From Brachycybe producta (Eukaryota > Arthropoda > Diplopoda > Playtdesmida > Andrognathidae), in assembly GCA_036925085.1 (NCBI GenBank), contig JAUPFP010000003.1:11810008-11874007 (forward strand): DNA of 64,000 nucleotides, in the 5' to 3' direction. The notes beneath the pieces are model-generated. The model was given only the letters and a program-made list of their open reading frames with translations, was not told where the DNA came from and did no database searches. Positions 33,490 to 43,880 of the stretch are shown here, piece by piece. The translations under genes were made by a program, and so were the position numbers. Positions within the stretch are counted from its first letter, which is position 1; the number at the start of each line of letters is the position of its first letter.

Positions 33490-36400
33490 TTTTGTTAGTA
33501 AGGCTCAGCTAAGGCAGGAAGTGGGATGGCTTCAGGTAGGGTGTGTCTTTGCTGAGAGAAATGTTAGCTGTATTTTAGGCTGGCCCTTACCCTAGTGAAG
33601 AGCCTGTGTCTGCTGCTATGCCAGTTAGGTTAACACCAGTTAGGTCTGCACCAGGGGGTTAGGATGGGAGTTGTGGTTAAGGGGGCTAAGCTAGTTGGGG
33701 TTTCTTTAGTGTCACCCAGGACTCCTATATGTAATAGATTTCATGCATTGGGGAAGGTCTAGGGCCCAAGGAAAATCTATAGGACATGTAGGGGGTAAGG
33801 GGGCTAGGGTGCCCTGTATGCCAAAGAGGGTGAAATTTATTTAATTGTGAAGATGGGGAGTCAAATAGGAAAATGGCTAAGACTAGATCTGTTGTCATTG
33901 CTGGTGACAGTAATGTGAGGTGTATTGATAGATGGGCTGTCCCCAAAGGAAATGCCAGGGAAAATGTTAGTGTATCATGCCTACCGAGGGCTAAAATTGA
34001 GGGTGTTGAGCATCGTATAAGTAGGATGCTATGGGGTGAAACTGCAGATGAAATGCTAGTGGTGTTGCATGTAGGTGCTAATGATCTATGTAGACAGAGT
34101 GGCTCAGAAGTTTTAGATAAGTTAGTTAGCTTAGCTCAGCATACAGTTTGCTCTAGGGTGGGGGTTAAGGTGTGTGTTAGTGCAGTCCCAGACAGGGTGG
34201 ATAGAGGCAACTTAGTCTTTTGCAGGGCCCGGTGGGTGCTTAGTGGAGGCTTGTAGTTGGGTGAGGGTTCAGGTAATTGAGTGGAGAGCAGCTATGGTAG
34301 GTTTCAGGGGTGAATTGAGTTATAATGGGGTGCATTTTAACACTCGTGCAGAAGTAGTTGGTAAAAAGATAGGAGAATTTGTGTGTAGTTTTTTAGTGTA
34401 GTGTTGGGGCCTTCGGGTATTATTGGGGAAAGGGGGATTATTGCTATGAATTGTGTTAATAACCTTTTTTCATGAATTAATGCTGAGATGATGACAGGGT
34501 CCTGCAGTATTCTAGCTCAACCTCAAGTTGTGATGGCAAATCCCTGTTCTAGAGATGCTGCAGTGAAAGAAAATGTTTCAAATGGGTCAGTTATAAATAA
34601 AAATATGAAAATCATGGTTGTAAATTGCAGAAGTTTGTGGAGAAAGGTACCTGACTTCTTTGCAGTCATTGAAGAATCAGACTGTCAAATAATACTTGGA
34701 ACTGATTCATGGCTAGATGATAATGTTAGCAATGGAGAAGTGTTTCCATCTAACTTTGCAATATATCATAGGGACAGGGTGGTTGTACTGGTGGTGGAGT
34801 ACCTATAGCAGTTTCAAATTTGCTTAACAGCCAAAGGGAACAGGCATTTGAGACTGGGTGTGAGATAGTTTGCTGCAGTGTAGAGCTGCTCAATGGGAAA
34901 AATTTATTTTTAATTTCATTCTATCACCCACCAGGATCTTCAATTAGTGATATAGCTGCCTTTCACTCATGTCTCGATGCCCTTCATCATGTGCACAATA
35001 ACCCAGCTATAATTTTAGGAGGTGATATTAACTTCCCAAACATAAACTGGGAACTTTGCTCAATTACAGGTGGGAATGATGTAACGTCCCGCCGGACCGT
35101 TACAATACCCGGTAAACGAAACTTCGAAAACGTTCACTTACCGGTACCAGAGCTCCGGCGACGGGGACGGGACCGTTCCCGTAGCTGCCTCTCCACACGG
35201 TGCACCCCTTGGGTGGTGTCGACGCGGAGCTCTCCCGACGGTGAAACACGACGATAACACGCCGCCTCGTCAAGAATATCGCGGTAGAACCCCGGTTCTA
35301 CCGCGAGCCGACACGAGTACCGGCCGAAACAGGTCGGTAAAGGACGGTGGAGTTTCCCCAAACCAGAAACCCACCCCCCTTGTGGTAACTCCCCAAGGAA
35401 TAGACATGACACAAAGCAAGTGATGAATTAAGTGTTTAATTACACTTACGATGAAGCTGAATATTTACAGCACTTGGCTGGGAAATACCCTCCAGCCAAG
35501 AGAGATATACAATAAAGGCACAATGGCCAAAAGCAAAACAAAGAAGATCCAGATGAGCTGCTCAGTGGAGGTCAACCAGACCTCCACCCACAGGTCTAGT
35601 CACTTCTCAAGCCTACAACCAACTGCCCAGATCCTGTGGCTGACTAGGCCACAGGAAACCTCCAGGCAACTCCACCTGGAGGGGACAGAGGTCACTTCTG
35701 ACCTCTCACCCATAGACTTCATGGTGAGAGGTTTGCTGGCACCAAAATGGCGTCCGTCCCAACAGCCTACTGTAGCTGTCAGGCAGACCACCATAGGGAA
35801 ATTCGTCTGCTCAAACAAAATTTAAAATTGAGCAGACCAGGTTGCCACAATGATGTTACTTTAACTGGTTCATTGTAGGAATAGTAGTGTCCTTGATGTT
35901 GTAATAACTAACCTTCCCCTTATGATATCTAATGTTAAGGTTTCTGAGGGAAATAGTGGCCATCACATTGTAACTTGTGATGTCAATGTTAATGTTAGGA
36001 TTACTGTTAAAGCCATAAGGCAGGTTAGTCTTTCTAACAAATGTAACTGGGATGGGTTTAAGTTGCATATGCAGCAAAATCTTGAGAATTTTAAAAATAA
36101 TTTTAATCAGCATAATGTTGATGGAAATTGGGCAATTTTTCACTTGTTACTGATGGGAGGGGTCTCGAAGTTTGTTCCATTGAAGAGTCTAGGATGCGTC
36201 AACACCAGCATGGTATACACCATGTTTTAAAAGGGCTCTTTGTAAGCAGCGATTCTGGAGAAATAGATACAGAGGTAATTCAAGTTTACTGAATGCAAAT
36301 GGTTTGCATATTGCTCGTGCAAATGCTAAAAAAGAACTCTCATTGGCCCATAAGGATTTTAAAACTAATAAACTCAGTAAATGGCTGCAAGAAGATCCAA

Positions 36401-36510
36401 AGCTGTTTTGGAGGTATGTCAAGCATTCTCGGGCTGGTTTGTACTCAATTCCAGCTCTTGTTGGGGCAAATGGAGAACTAATATCACACCCAAAAATGTA
36501 TGTGCTTGGT
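33490..36510 (+). mobile_element. CR1/L2-like LINE with esterase-type ORF1 and endonuclease
   Basis: The frame at 33873-34256 resembles the SGNH/GDSL esterase domain of CR1-type ORF1 (SVVIAGDSNVRCIDRW at the nucleophile block, VLHVGANDL later). After a gap, ORF2 endonuclease is recognisable: MKIMVVNCRSLWRKVPDFF, then DSWLDDN, FYHPPGSSISDIAAF and IILGGDINFPNINW. Following the LTR insertion come SVLDVVITNLPL and AHKDFKTNKLSKWLQEDPKLFWRYVKHSR. The copy stops before the RT core, so it is 3'-truncated. Several frame breaks separate the pieces. Confidence 0.85.
35080..35849 (-). mobile_element. Solo LTR inside the CR1-like LINE
   Basis: On the minus strand it runs TGTGGCAACCTGGTCTGC ... GTATTGTAACGG ... 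GACGTTACA. ATGA is repeated at 35076-35079 and 35850-35853. Removing it restores the LINE text GGNDVTLTG. Its GC-rich part (35080-35340) contrasts with the surroundings. Related to 58913-59551. Confidence 0.9.
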
Positions 36511-36514
36511 GAAG

Positions 36515-37020
36515 GTGCCTGTCTCACTTGAGTCGCTTCACCATGGTTATGGCTCTGTACAATTTTAATGTTCTTTCATGTGCATATTTTGCAATGTGTG
36601 CCTCAAAGATAAACTGTGTTAAGTCACCTTTTTTAAAAAAAAACGGTTTTTAGATAATATGAATCTATTTGTCAAGTTCTATCAGCAGTAAACAGTGTTA
36701 AGTCCACAGTTGTACACATCGGCTGCTAGATGGTGGTGTGTCATGTTAAGTCCTATTTCCTTCAATGAAGAAAAAAACTTTCATATGACTCTCCTGTAAT
36801 TTTTAGGTTTGTGACTTAACAGTTTACCTCTGAGACACTTAGGCTACATATTCCATATCGATTTGTATATGTTGTTGCTCACGTGAAGCTTATGGCCGCA
36901 CATGATTGTTTGTTTATGACTGTTATGTCACACATCTCCACCCTCTTTTGTAAACTGGCCATTGTGGCCAATAATTGTGTTAACATGTGCCATGTGGTGG
37001 GCATCACCAACTAACTGTGA
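36515..37020. other. Intergenic stretch, nothing recognised
   Basis: Short phrase repeats such as GTGTTAAGTC occur. No gene support. Confidence 0.4.
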
Positions 37021-37310
37021 ATTAGGGGTGCGGGACACTAGCCCTAAAGCTATTTGTTCTAAAACCATTTGCCCTAAAACCATTTGCCCTCAAAGGAACA
37101 TTTGCTCTAAAGGGACATTTGCTATAATCAGTAGTCTGAATCTTGGCGTTTGTTGCACACCTGTGGCATGCAGAACCTACTTAACATACTCCACTGAAAG
37201 ACACTAAACCATATGAAAACAAAACAAAAAAGTGGTTTTAGGGCAAATGTCCCTTTAGGAAAAGTGGGTTTATGGCAAGTGTGTATAGGACAAATGTCTA
37301 TATCCCGCGA
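37021..37310. repeat. Degenerate CCCTAAAACCATTTG-type repeats, both orientations
   Basis: CTAAAACCATTTGCCCTAAA occurs at about 37050-37120. The inverted form GGTTTTAGGGCAAATGTCCC occurs at 37230-37255. Same motif as the 49.9-kb array. Confidence 0.8.
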
Positions 37311-37345
37311 ATTTGTAGGCCTATATACGTGTAGATAACACACTT

Positions 37346-38371
37346 CTACTTATTTTTAATTGTTTCAGTTATTTTGATAATGAATGTCCCTACTAAAATG
37401 TTTGGTACTGTAATTGGAACTAATAATTTGAAGTCAGTTCCTACAGAAATACCTCTAATAGTAAATATGCCAAGAAAACAAATGAAAATGACATAAAGAG
37501 CACAACCATTTGCAAACATCTTATTAAATTGGCCCATAAGTTTAACAATCGAAGAATACTTCATTTGATACTTCAACATTCACTGAGAAACTGTTCCAGT
37601 AGAGCAATACGTATTGAAGTAGTCCATATCATTTAAACAAATTATGATGATTATTAAGATGTGTAGATAAACCCACATAAAATATGTTGCTGGTGCATAT
37701 ATAGTAGATGCAAATATTGCAATCCAGCGTACTTCAAATGAATCTGTGAAGATATATTCTATGTCATATTTAGTATAGTTTCGAAATTGAGATTTTAATG
37801 TAAAACAAGCTTCATTATGATAACCATTTTCGTTTATAATTATCGAGCAAATAAAAGCTATGGCAATGCAAATTGACGAGAAAATTGAAACAACCAAACC
37901 GTTGTGACGACATTCTGTTATGATAACTTTAGATTCAATGATATCACATTGTTTTTTAAGTGTTTAAAAAACGTAACATAAAAGTTTCCAAACTTGTCTT
38001 CTTGAAACACACGTAATGGATGCAATTCCGGTAGCTAGAAAAAGAACCAAAACATTTCTCATCAAATGTACTGTGCTTAATTCCATAAATGGAATGAGAT
38101 GAACGGTAATAAAAAAAATAGTTGAAGCCAATTGTGAATGCAACAGTTAACAATTTGTAGCATAATATATGTATTGTAACATATGTTTTGAAGCTCCAGC
38201 ATTGTATTTACTTATGATTTGAAATCTAAATACTTTCAGGAGTTTCAAATATGGAGAAATATGATGAGCAAAAAATGTAACTTCTCTGAATTGAATGATG
38301 AAATTTTCATTAAAACTGTCATTTGTAATATTTATATTTATCATTGTCTCTTTATGATTTTGATTTTTCAT
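37346..38371 (-). pseudogene. Gustatory receptor Gr-C: one long frame with three stops
   Basis: A single reading frame of 342 codons runs from MKNQNHKETM through TM6 with no frameshift. Three stops interrupt it: TAA at 38149-38147, TAA at 37966-37964 and TGA at 37582-37580. Gr features: ISPYLKLLKVFRF before TM1; RQVWKLLCYVF; TM3 NGLVVSIFSSICIAIAFICS; TM5 YFMWVYLHILIIIIICLND; then YSSIVKLMGQFNKMFANG, matching the DIEYHR...IVKxVNxFNK block of Gr-A, B, D and E. Unlike those genes there is no intron between TM3 and TM4. The 69-bp, 90-bp and TYxxxxxQF exons were not found downstream. It is a pseudogene of a separate Gr lineage, or a partly intron-less copy. Confidence 0.75.
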
Positions 38372-38662
38372 TATTTTGTTTTTGTCTTTTAACCGTGCTT
38401 TACTACTTCAGCCGTTTTATCCCACCAAAAAAAAAGAGCGAATAATAAATAATGTCTGAAATTTTTAATAGCATTATCATTTGTTTTTATTGTTGTGTAA
38501 GTTTAAATTTTGTACTTTATTAATGACATATATATTTGCAGAGTTATAATCAAGCAATTACTTCATTTTTTCACCTACTTGTGTATAGTAATTACTAATT
38601 ATTTATGTTATTTGTTATTAGTTGCATCTAAGTTAATTTATTTTATTTTATTTAATTTAATT

Positions 38663-38692
38663 TATTATATATATATATATATATATATATAT
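38663..38692. repeat. (TA)n microsatellite
   Basis: Run of TATATA. Confidence 0.95.
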
Positions 38693-38902
38693 CCAAAAAA
38701 TGGCATTTTTATAAAAATAAAGATAATAAACATTTATTGTTGTTAGCAACTTACTTAACGTCACCGTCAACACGAGGTCATTCACGTACATAAGGTCAGT
38801 TCACAACCAGTCCAATAAGTCAGAAGCTAATAGATTGTACACAACAGTTTACAAGCCACTTGAAACAATTGCCAAGTCAATTAGTTTTTTTGTCCACAAT
38901 TA

Positions 38903-39270
38903 AGCCACATTTTCACGATGACACTGATATCACAACACTGCTATCATTACATTAAATGTTGCAGTAGTGTCATCGTGGAAACTGTTTTTAGTGCCACCAT
39001 CACAGTGTCGTGGCAGTGGTGTCACATATCAAAAGATTTGATACGCGACACCGCAGCACTATCACTCACACCACAACCTGTCCACTTCCACACTCAAGCA
39101 ATATTTGCACTTCATTAAGCACAACGTTCACCATGATTTTATTGAACTGTCACACAACAGCCCATTTTTTTTGAGCCAACCATGTGAACAGGTTACTGCG
39201 GTGGCAGTGAATGTCATGACATTTTATGACATCGATGTTGCGGCATCAATGTCACCGTGAAAACGGGACT
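38903..39270. mobile_element. Foldback MITE
   Basis: The left end AGCCACATTTTCACGATGAC pairs with inverted right end AAGTCCCGTTTTCACGGTGA. Internal GTGTCATCGTGG/GTGTCGTGGCAGTGGTGTCA repeats. Non-coding. A related phrase CACTGCAGCACTGACATCAC is near 42440. Confidence 0.7.
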
Positions 39271-39589
39271 TTGAAGACAATTCAGGACAACACAAACATT
39301 TATGCCTTTGCCGAGATTCAAATCTGTTACCTCCGGTTTAACAACAATTGTCAATGAAATGACAATGAATTTGGTGGACTAAAGGACTGTTAGCTAGCCA
39401 CAAGTGTCCTCGCCTGGTTAGAAAGCTCAAGATTGATCAAATACATTGAGTGAATGTGACTCAATAATTGGAGAACATACATTTTTAAACCAAACTTTTT
39501 GACACTTATAGGTTGAAGCTAGAAACTAGTGTTGACGCTAATAGCTAATGTATCATGGTCTCAATTGTCCTTTTTATGTTACTACATAG

Positions 39590-40080
39590 CTTGAAAAGCC
39601 TTATAGGTGAATTTGGTTTAGGAGGAAAATGTTTAGATTAAATGTCAAATTGACTGATGTAAAATGTTTTTGGTGAAATATATTTAGGTGAATTTGTAAG
39701 GTTAAAAGGTAACAAGCCAAAGGATATAAGTGACGTTTTAATGGGGGGAATGAAGATGAATACCAAATTTTGTCAATGAAATGATAAAGAATGTGGTGGA
39801 CAAGAGAAATAAATGAAAAAGCTACTCATTGCGGTTATCTACATTAACATCAAAACACATCTCTAGACAAATGATAAGTACGAAGATCTCTGTGTTTAAA
39901 AACAGATTGGCTTCCAGGATCCTTAAATAAATATAGGCAAAATGTGTTTTATTAAAATATTTTAGGAACAAATGTTTAGTAGCACAAAATGTCTGAGGTA
40001 AAATATTTTTTGGTGAATGAATTTAGATAAAATGGATTTATCATAAATGTTTTACATCAAAATGTATTAGAAAACTTTAA
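39590..40080. repeat. Very degenerate (A)AATGTTTTAGG-type repeats
   Basis: Loose recurrences of AAAATGTTT, GGTGAAATATATTTAGGTGAA and TTTTAGGAACAAATG recall the GGGCAAATG repeat. No gene seen. Confidence 0.4.
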
Positions 40081-40139
40081 AACAATGTCCGTTAAAGGAT
40101 TTAAAATTTAACATGGCACTATTCAATTACAATTCAGCT

Positions 40140-41330
40140 TCCAGCGATCTTATGTGAAAAGTTTCCTTAAAAAGGAGCACACCAACTTTACAAAGAATGT
40201 GTTGGATATCTGGCTTCATAAAAATCCAAAGTTATTTGGGAAATATGTAAAAAGCCTCAACATAAGTTCAAATTTTGTAACTTCCATTATGACACCACCA
40301 GGAGATGTTTGTACTGACAAACAGGTTATTGCAAACACCCTTAATAACTATTATCAAAGTGGTTTTCACTTTACTGATGGTATTGAGGAGCAGCAAATGG
40401 GCACCTCACCTAATATTATGCCAGACATGGATTACAAAACTTGCTTTGTAATCTAGACATAAACAAATCATCAGGCCAAGATGAAATTTCAGCAGGACTA
40501 CTTAAAGAGTTGGCTGTAGAAGTCTTTTTAAGCAAACTTTTCCCAGATTCCTTTCAAAGTGGTATTTTGCTTTTAGCATGGCGGCAAGTGAACATTTGTC
40601 CAATTTTTTAAACTGGAAATAAACAGTGCCAAAATAACTATAGACCAATTTCTTTAACGTTCATTGTTTGTAAAACCCTTGAACATATAATTTATTCTTG
40701 CACAATCAAGCATTTAAAAACTCATAAATTAATTCATGATGATCAGCATGTTTTTTGGAAAGGCAGATCATGTGATACCCAGTTGACACTATCAATACAA
40801 GACATACAGTCTGGTTTGTATTCTAAGGATGAGTTTGATTTAATATTTTTGGATTTTGCAAAGCATTCGTAATTGTAAAGCAGGTACTGTTAATTAGAAA
40901 TATGATAACTTTCAATATAAATAACCAAGTAATTTTCTGGACATCATCTTTCTTAGCTAGTAGACAACAGCGTGTTCAAATTGATGGTGTTGTTTCAGAG
41001 TGGGCACAAGTAACATCTGGTGTACCGCAGGGTGGCATTCTTGGAGCACTGCTTTTTCCTCTGTTCATAAACGATCTTGCAGATAGGTGCAGCAGTACGA
41101 TGCGTTTATTTGCTGATGATGCTGTTGTGTAGATTAGGGGCATTGAGGACATTGAAGTCATCCAAAGGAACCTTAACAGTGTTGAAGAGTGGTGCTCTGT
41201 GTGGCATCTACAGCTAAATAGGACTAAATGTAATGTTATGCTAGTCTCTCAAAAGTGGGAACCTTGCAGGGCAGCTTACACAATGGGGGATGTTCAGCTA
41301 ACCCATGTTGATAAATTCATATATTTTGGC
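40140..41330 (+). mobile_element. CR1/L2-like LINE fragment
   Basis: Reading along: LDIWLHKNPKLFGKYVKSL, a linker, GQDEISAGLLKELA, NNYRPISLTFIVCKTLEHIIYS, DEFDLIFLDFAK, TSGVPQGGILGALLFPLFINDLADRC and MRLFADDAVV, then WCSVWHLQLNRTKCNVM. RT blocks are recognisable. Several frame breaks; both ends truncated. Confidence 0.85.
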
Positions 41331-41662
41331 TAAACCTTTTCAAATGACATGAACATTAATTAACATGAAAGATTCATAACATAAGTTAAACTAAATTTAA
41401 CAAACAATCAATCATAAATTTATTTTCTGAAATATTATAAAGTGCATCTGTTAAGATTTTAATGATTGTTATAAACTAGAAACAGCTATATTAGATAGGT
41501 CTAAAGGAGCAATCACACTGGCTATTTTTTTCGCAAGTTTTCATGCAGGAAATAAGTCAAATATGGCTAATGAATCTTGCAAGAAAAAAAAATCGGCGTT
41601 TTTTGTAACAAAACCACTTTTGAGTCATGCAAGAGTATTATCACACTGGTAATTTCAATTAA

Positions 41663-42132
41663 GGTGCCTTTATAAATAGTTATTTTGCATTTGTCCTCTC
41701 AGATGGCGCGCCTTCGTGGCTATTATGTTCGATAGGAAGTCTCCTCCCCACCCCCCCAACCTCGCGGTTTTTAGAATATTTATATTTTTCAAGCGAACGA
41801 TTTTCAGGAGAAACATTACGACGAAATTCAAAGTGTTTTAGAAACTAGAATATAGTTGGTGATAATGATAAAAGTTTTTTCATGATGATATCTTTCAAAC
41901 CTTTTCTGACAGTTTGAAAAAGGGCAAAAATAGTTTTTCGTGAAATGTCAATGAAAAAAAAACCATAATTTCAAACTGAACTGTAAAATGTTTATTTTTT
42001 AATATATTTCCCATGAAAAAACATTTGACATAATCTTTTCCCATTCTAGTTTTTCATATATGTAGTTCGTCCAAATTTTACAAAAAAAACGACTATGGGA
42101 CTAAAAGCAAAATGAATATCTATAAAGCCACC
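41663..42132. mobile_element. 470-bp deletion derivative of the 3.9-kb TTAA element
   Basis: The ends are GGTGCCTTTATAAATAG and CTATAAAGCCACC, with TTAA at 41659-41662 and 42133-42136. The left part matches about 8950-9050 (GGCTATTATGTTC, TTTTCAAGCGAA). The right part matches 12510-12861 (TTCATGATGA, ATCTTTCAAA, AAAAATAGTTTTTC). Confidence 0.85.
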
Positions 42133-42656
42133 TTAATTCAAGGACACATTGACAATACGAGCATATTTACTGTAAAGCAAGATTGACTGCAATGTGCAAT
42201 TGCCGCTTTATATGTTACGCCTGGTAACATGATTCTTACAATTACAATTACAAAAAGTACTCTGCTAGCAGCCCAAAAAAGGCTAGTAATATGAATTGGT
42301 CCTAGAAAAAAATCTCTCTAATTTTCCTAGAGTGGTCAGTTCTGTCCATATAAAGTGTTTTATGCACATCAATAGACTGTGGTTCATGACAATCACCTAC
42401 ATGTATATGTCATTTTTGCAAACAATTTCAAACGATGTGCCACTGCAGCACTGACATCACCTCAGTGACACTATCTGTAAATTTGTGCCTGCCACAAACT
42501 AACTTTAGATACCTTAGGCTGGATTTTATTTCTTAATATATACATGTATAAATACAATGCTGCGATAATAATTTTATTGATATCACGTATTACAGTATAA
42601 ATATCAATGAAGACAAATTATGTAGTCATATACATTTATACGATATAAATTGTTAA

Positions 42657-43185
42657 GAGCCTAGATACACGTCGTCCGTCCTGTTGTTTTGAGAAGACGA
42701 CAACGAGACAAACGAGTGTTATTATATGGTGTTACTAAAACTGCAAGAAATCGCCTCACAATCGCTCAATTAAAATACAGTAAAGTGCAAAATGCAATAA
42801 AAAGTATTGTTCTTTTAACTTCTTTAATTGCTTGATTTATATCATTTTTGAAAAGGTCCTTCTATTTTTAAACAAGGTTGAAAATCGTTCGTTTTTTTTA
42901 ACCCCATGTTAAATCCCATAGGGCCAAAAAACCGTCACCCAAACATTTGAAGAACTCCTATTAAAACGACTTAGAAGAATAACAAATAAATTAGCACGTG
43001 CATTAATCTATTGGCTTCATGATGTTTTCTTTTTATAAGCTTAGCACGTGAAATTCTTTTTCTATTAATTATTATGTGACTTGAAACCTGGAGAAAAACG
43101 TTAAAAAACCGTATTTCAATAAAAAAAAAACTATCACAGTGCCTACATTAGCAGAAATTTTGAACTAAACGTCGTATCTAAGCTC
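42657..43185. mobile_element. TTAA-target MITE (GAGCCTAGATACAC family)
   Basis: The left end is GAGCCTAGATACACGTCGTC, the right end CGTATCTAAGCTC, with TTAA on both sides (42653-42656, 43186-43189). 529 bp, non-coding, the most complete of three copies. Confidence 0.9.
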
Positions 43186-43313
43186 TTAATTGCTACCTAC
43201 AGGGGAAAATAAACATAGGCATACTTGGAGGGAAAATTAAATAAATTAATAATCTCTATCGTTACTATACCCGGCTTTGCTCAGGAAAGTAAAACAATTA
43301 ACCGTAATTACTA

Positions 43314-43660
43314 TTATTGACTTTCATCTTCACTGTTAAGAAATTCGATCCAATTAGCAAATTCCTCTGGCACTTCTTGTCTGAGCCTGACTAAAAATAT
43401 ATTTTCTAAATTTATTAAATCACTTGTGCAGTTATTCTTCCAACGTCTTTCTGAAAGAGCGTAAGCCGTAAGTGATGGCTGTGATTCTAATTATTTGGTA
43501 TTTGTCATGGAGATCACTTTTTGAACTTCTTTGTCAATTTCTTCCTTGAAAAGTATATATACGTCCATGTTTAACACCTTTAAATGTCGCATTGATTCGT
43601 TGAAATTGACGTTTACTTCGTCAATAGTAATAATTGCTTCGATTATATTATATTGAAAAC
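43314..43660 (-). pseudogene. Decayed coding fragment of unknown protein
   Basis: A minus-strand frame reads VNVNFNESMRHLKVLNMDVY, ILFKEEIDKEVQKVISM, one in-frame TAA, then SLTAYALSERRWKN and ENIFLVRLRQEVPEEFANW, ending NSEDESQ then stop (43316-43314). About 115 codons with one stop, charged and helix-like. I do not recognise the family. It lies about 220 bp downstream of the Gr-D stop. It could be a relic of a DNA transposon or host gene. Confidence 0.35.
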
Positions 43661-43880
43661 ATTAAATTTTTTACATTTGCTCAACTTGAAATTCTCATAA
43701 CACGGGAACCACTTAACGTAGTAAGCTGAAAGTAGCACCATTGACCTAGAAATTTTTAGTGCTACAACTGAGGCAAATTTCACTTCGCTACGTTAAGCGG
43801 TTCGCGAGTTTTTTAGTGTGATGGACAAACACACAAGATTCAACTTTTCCAGGTAAATTAATTATAGAACATTAGTAAAC

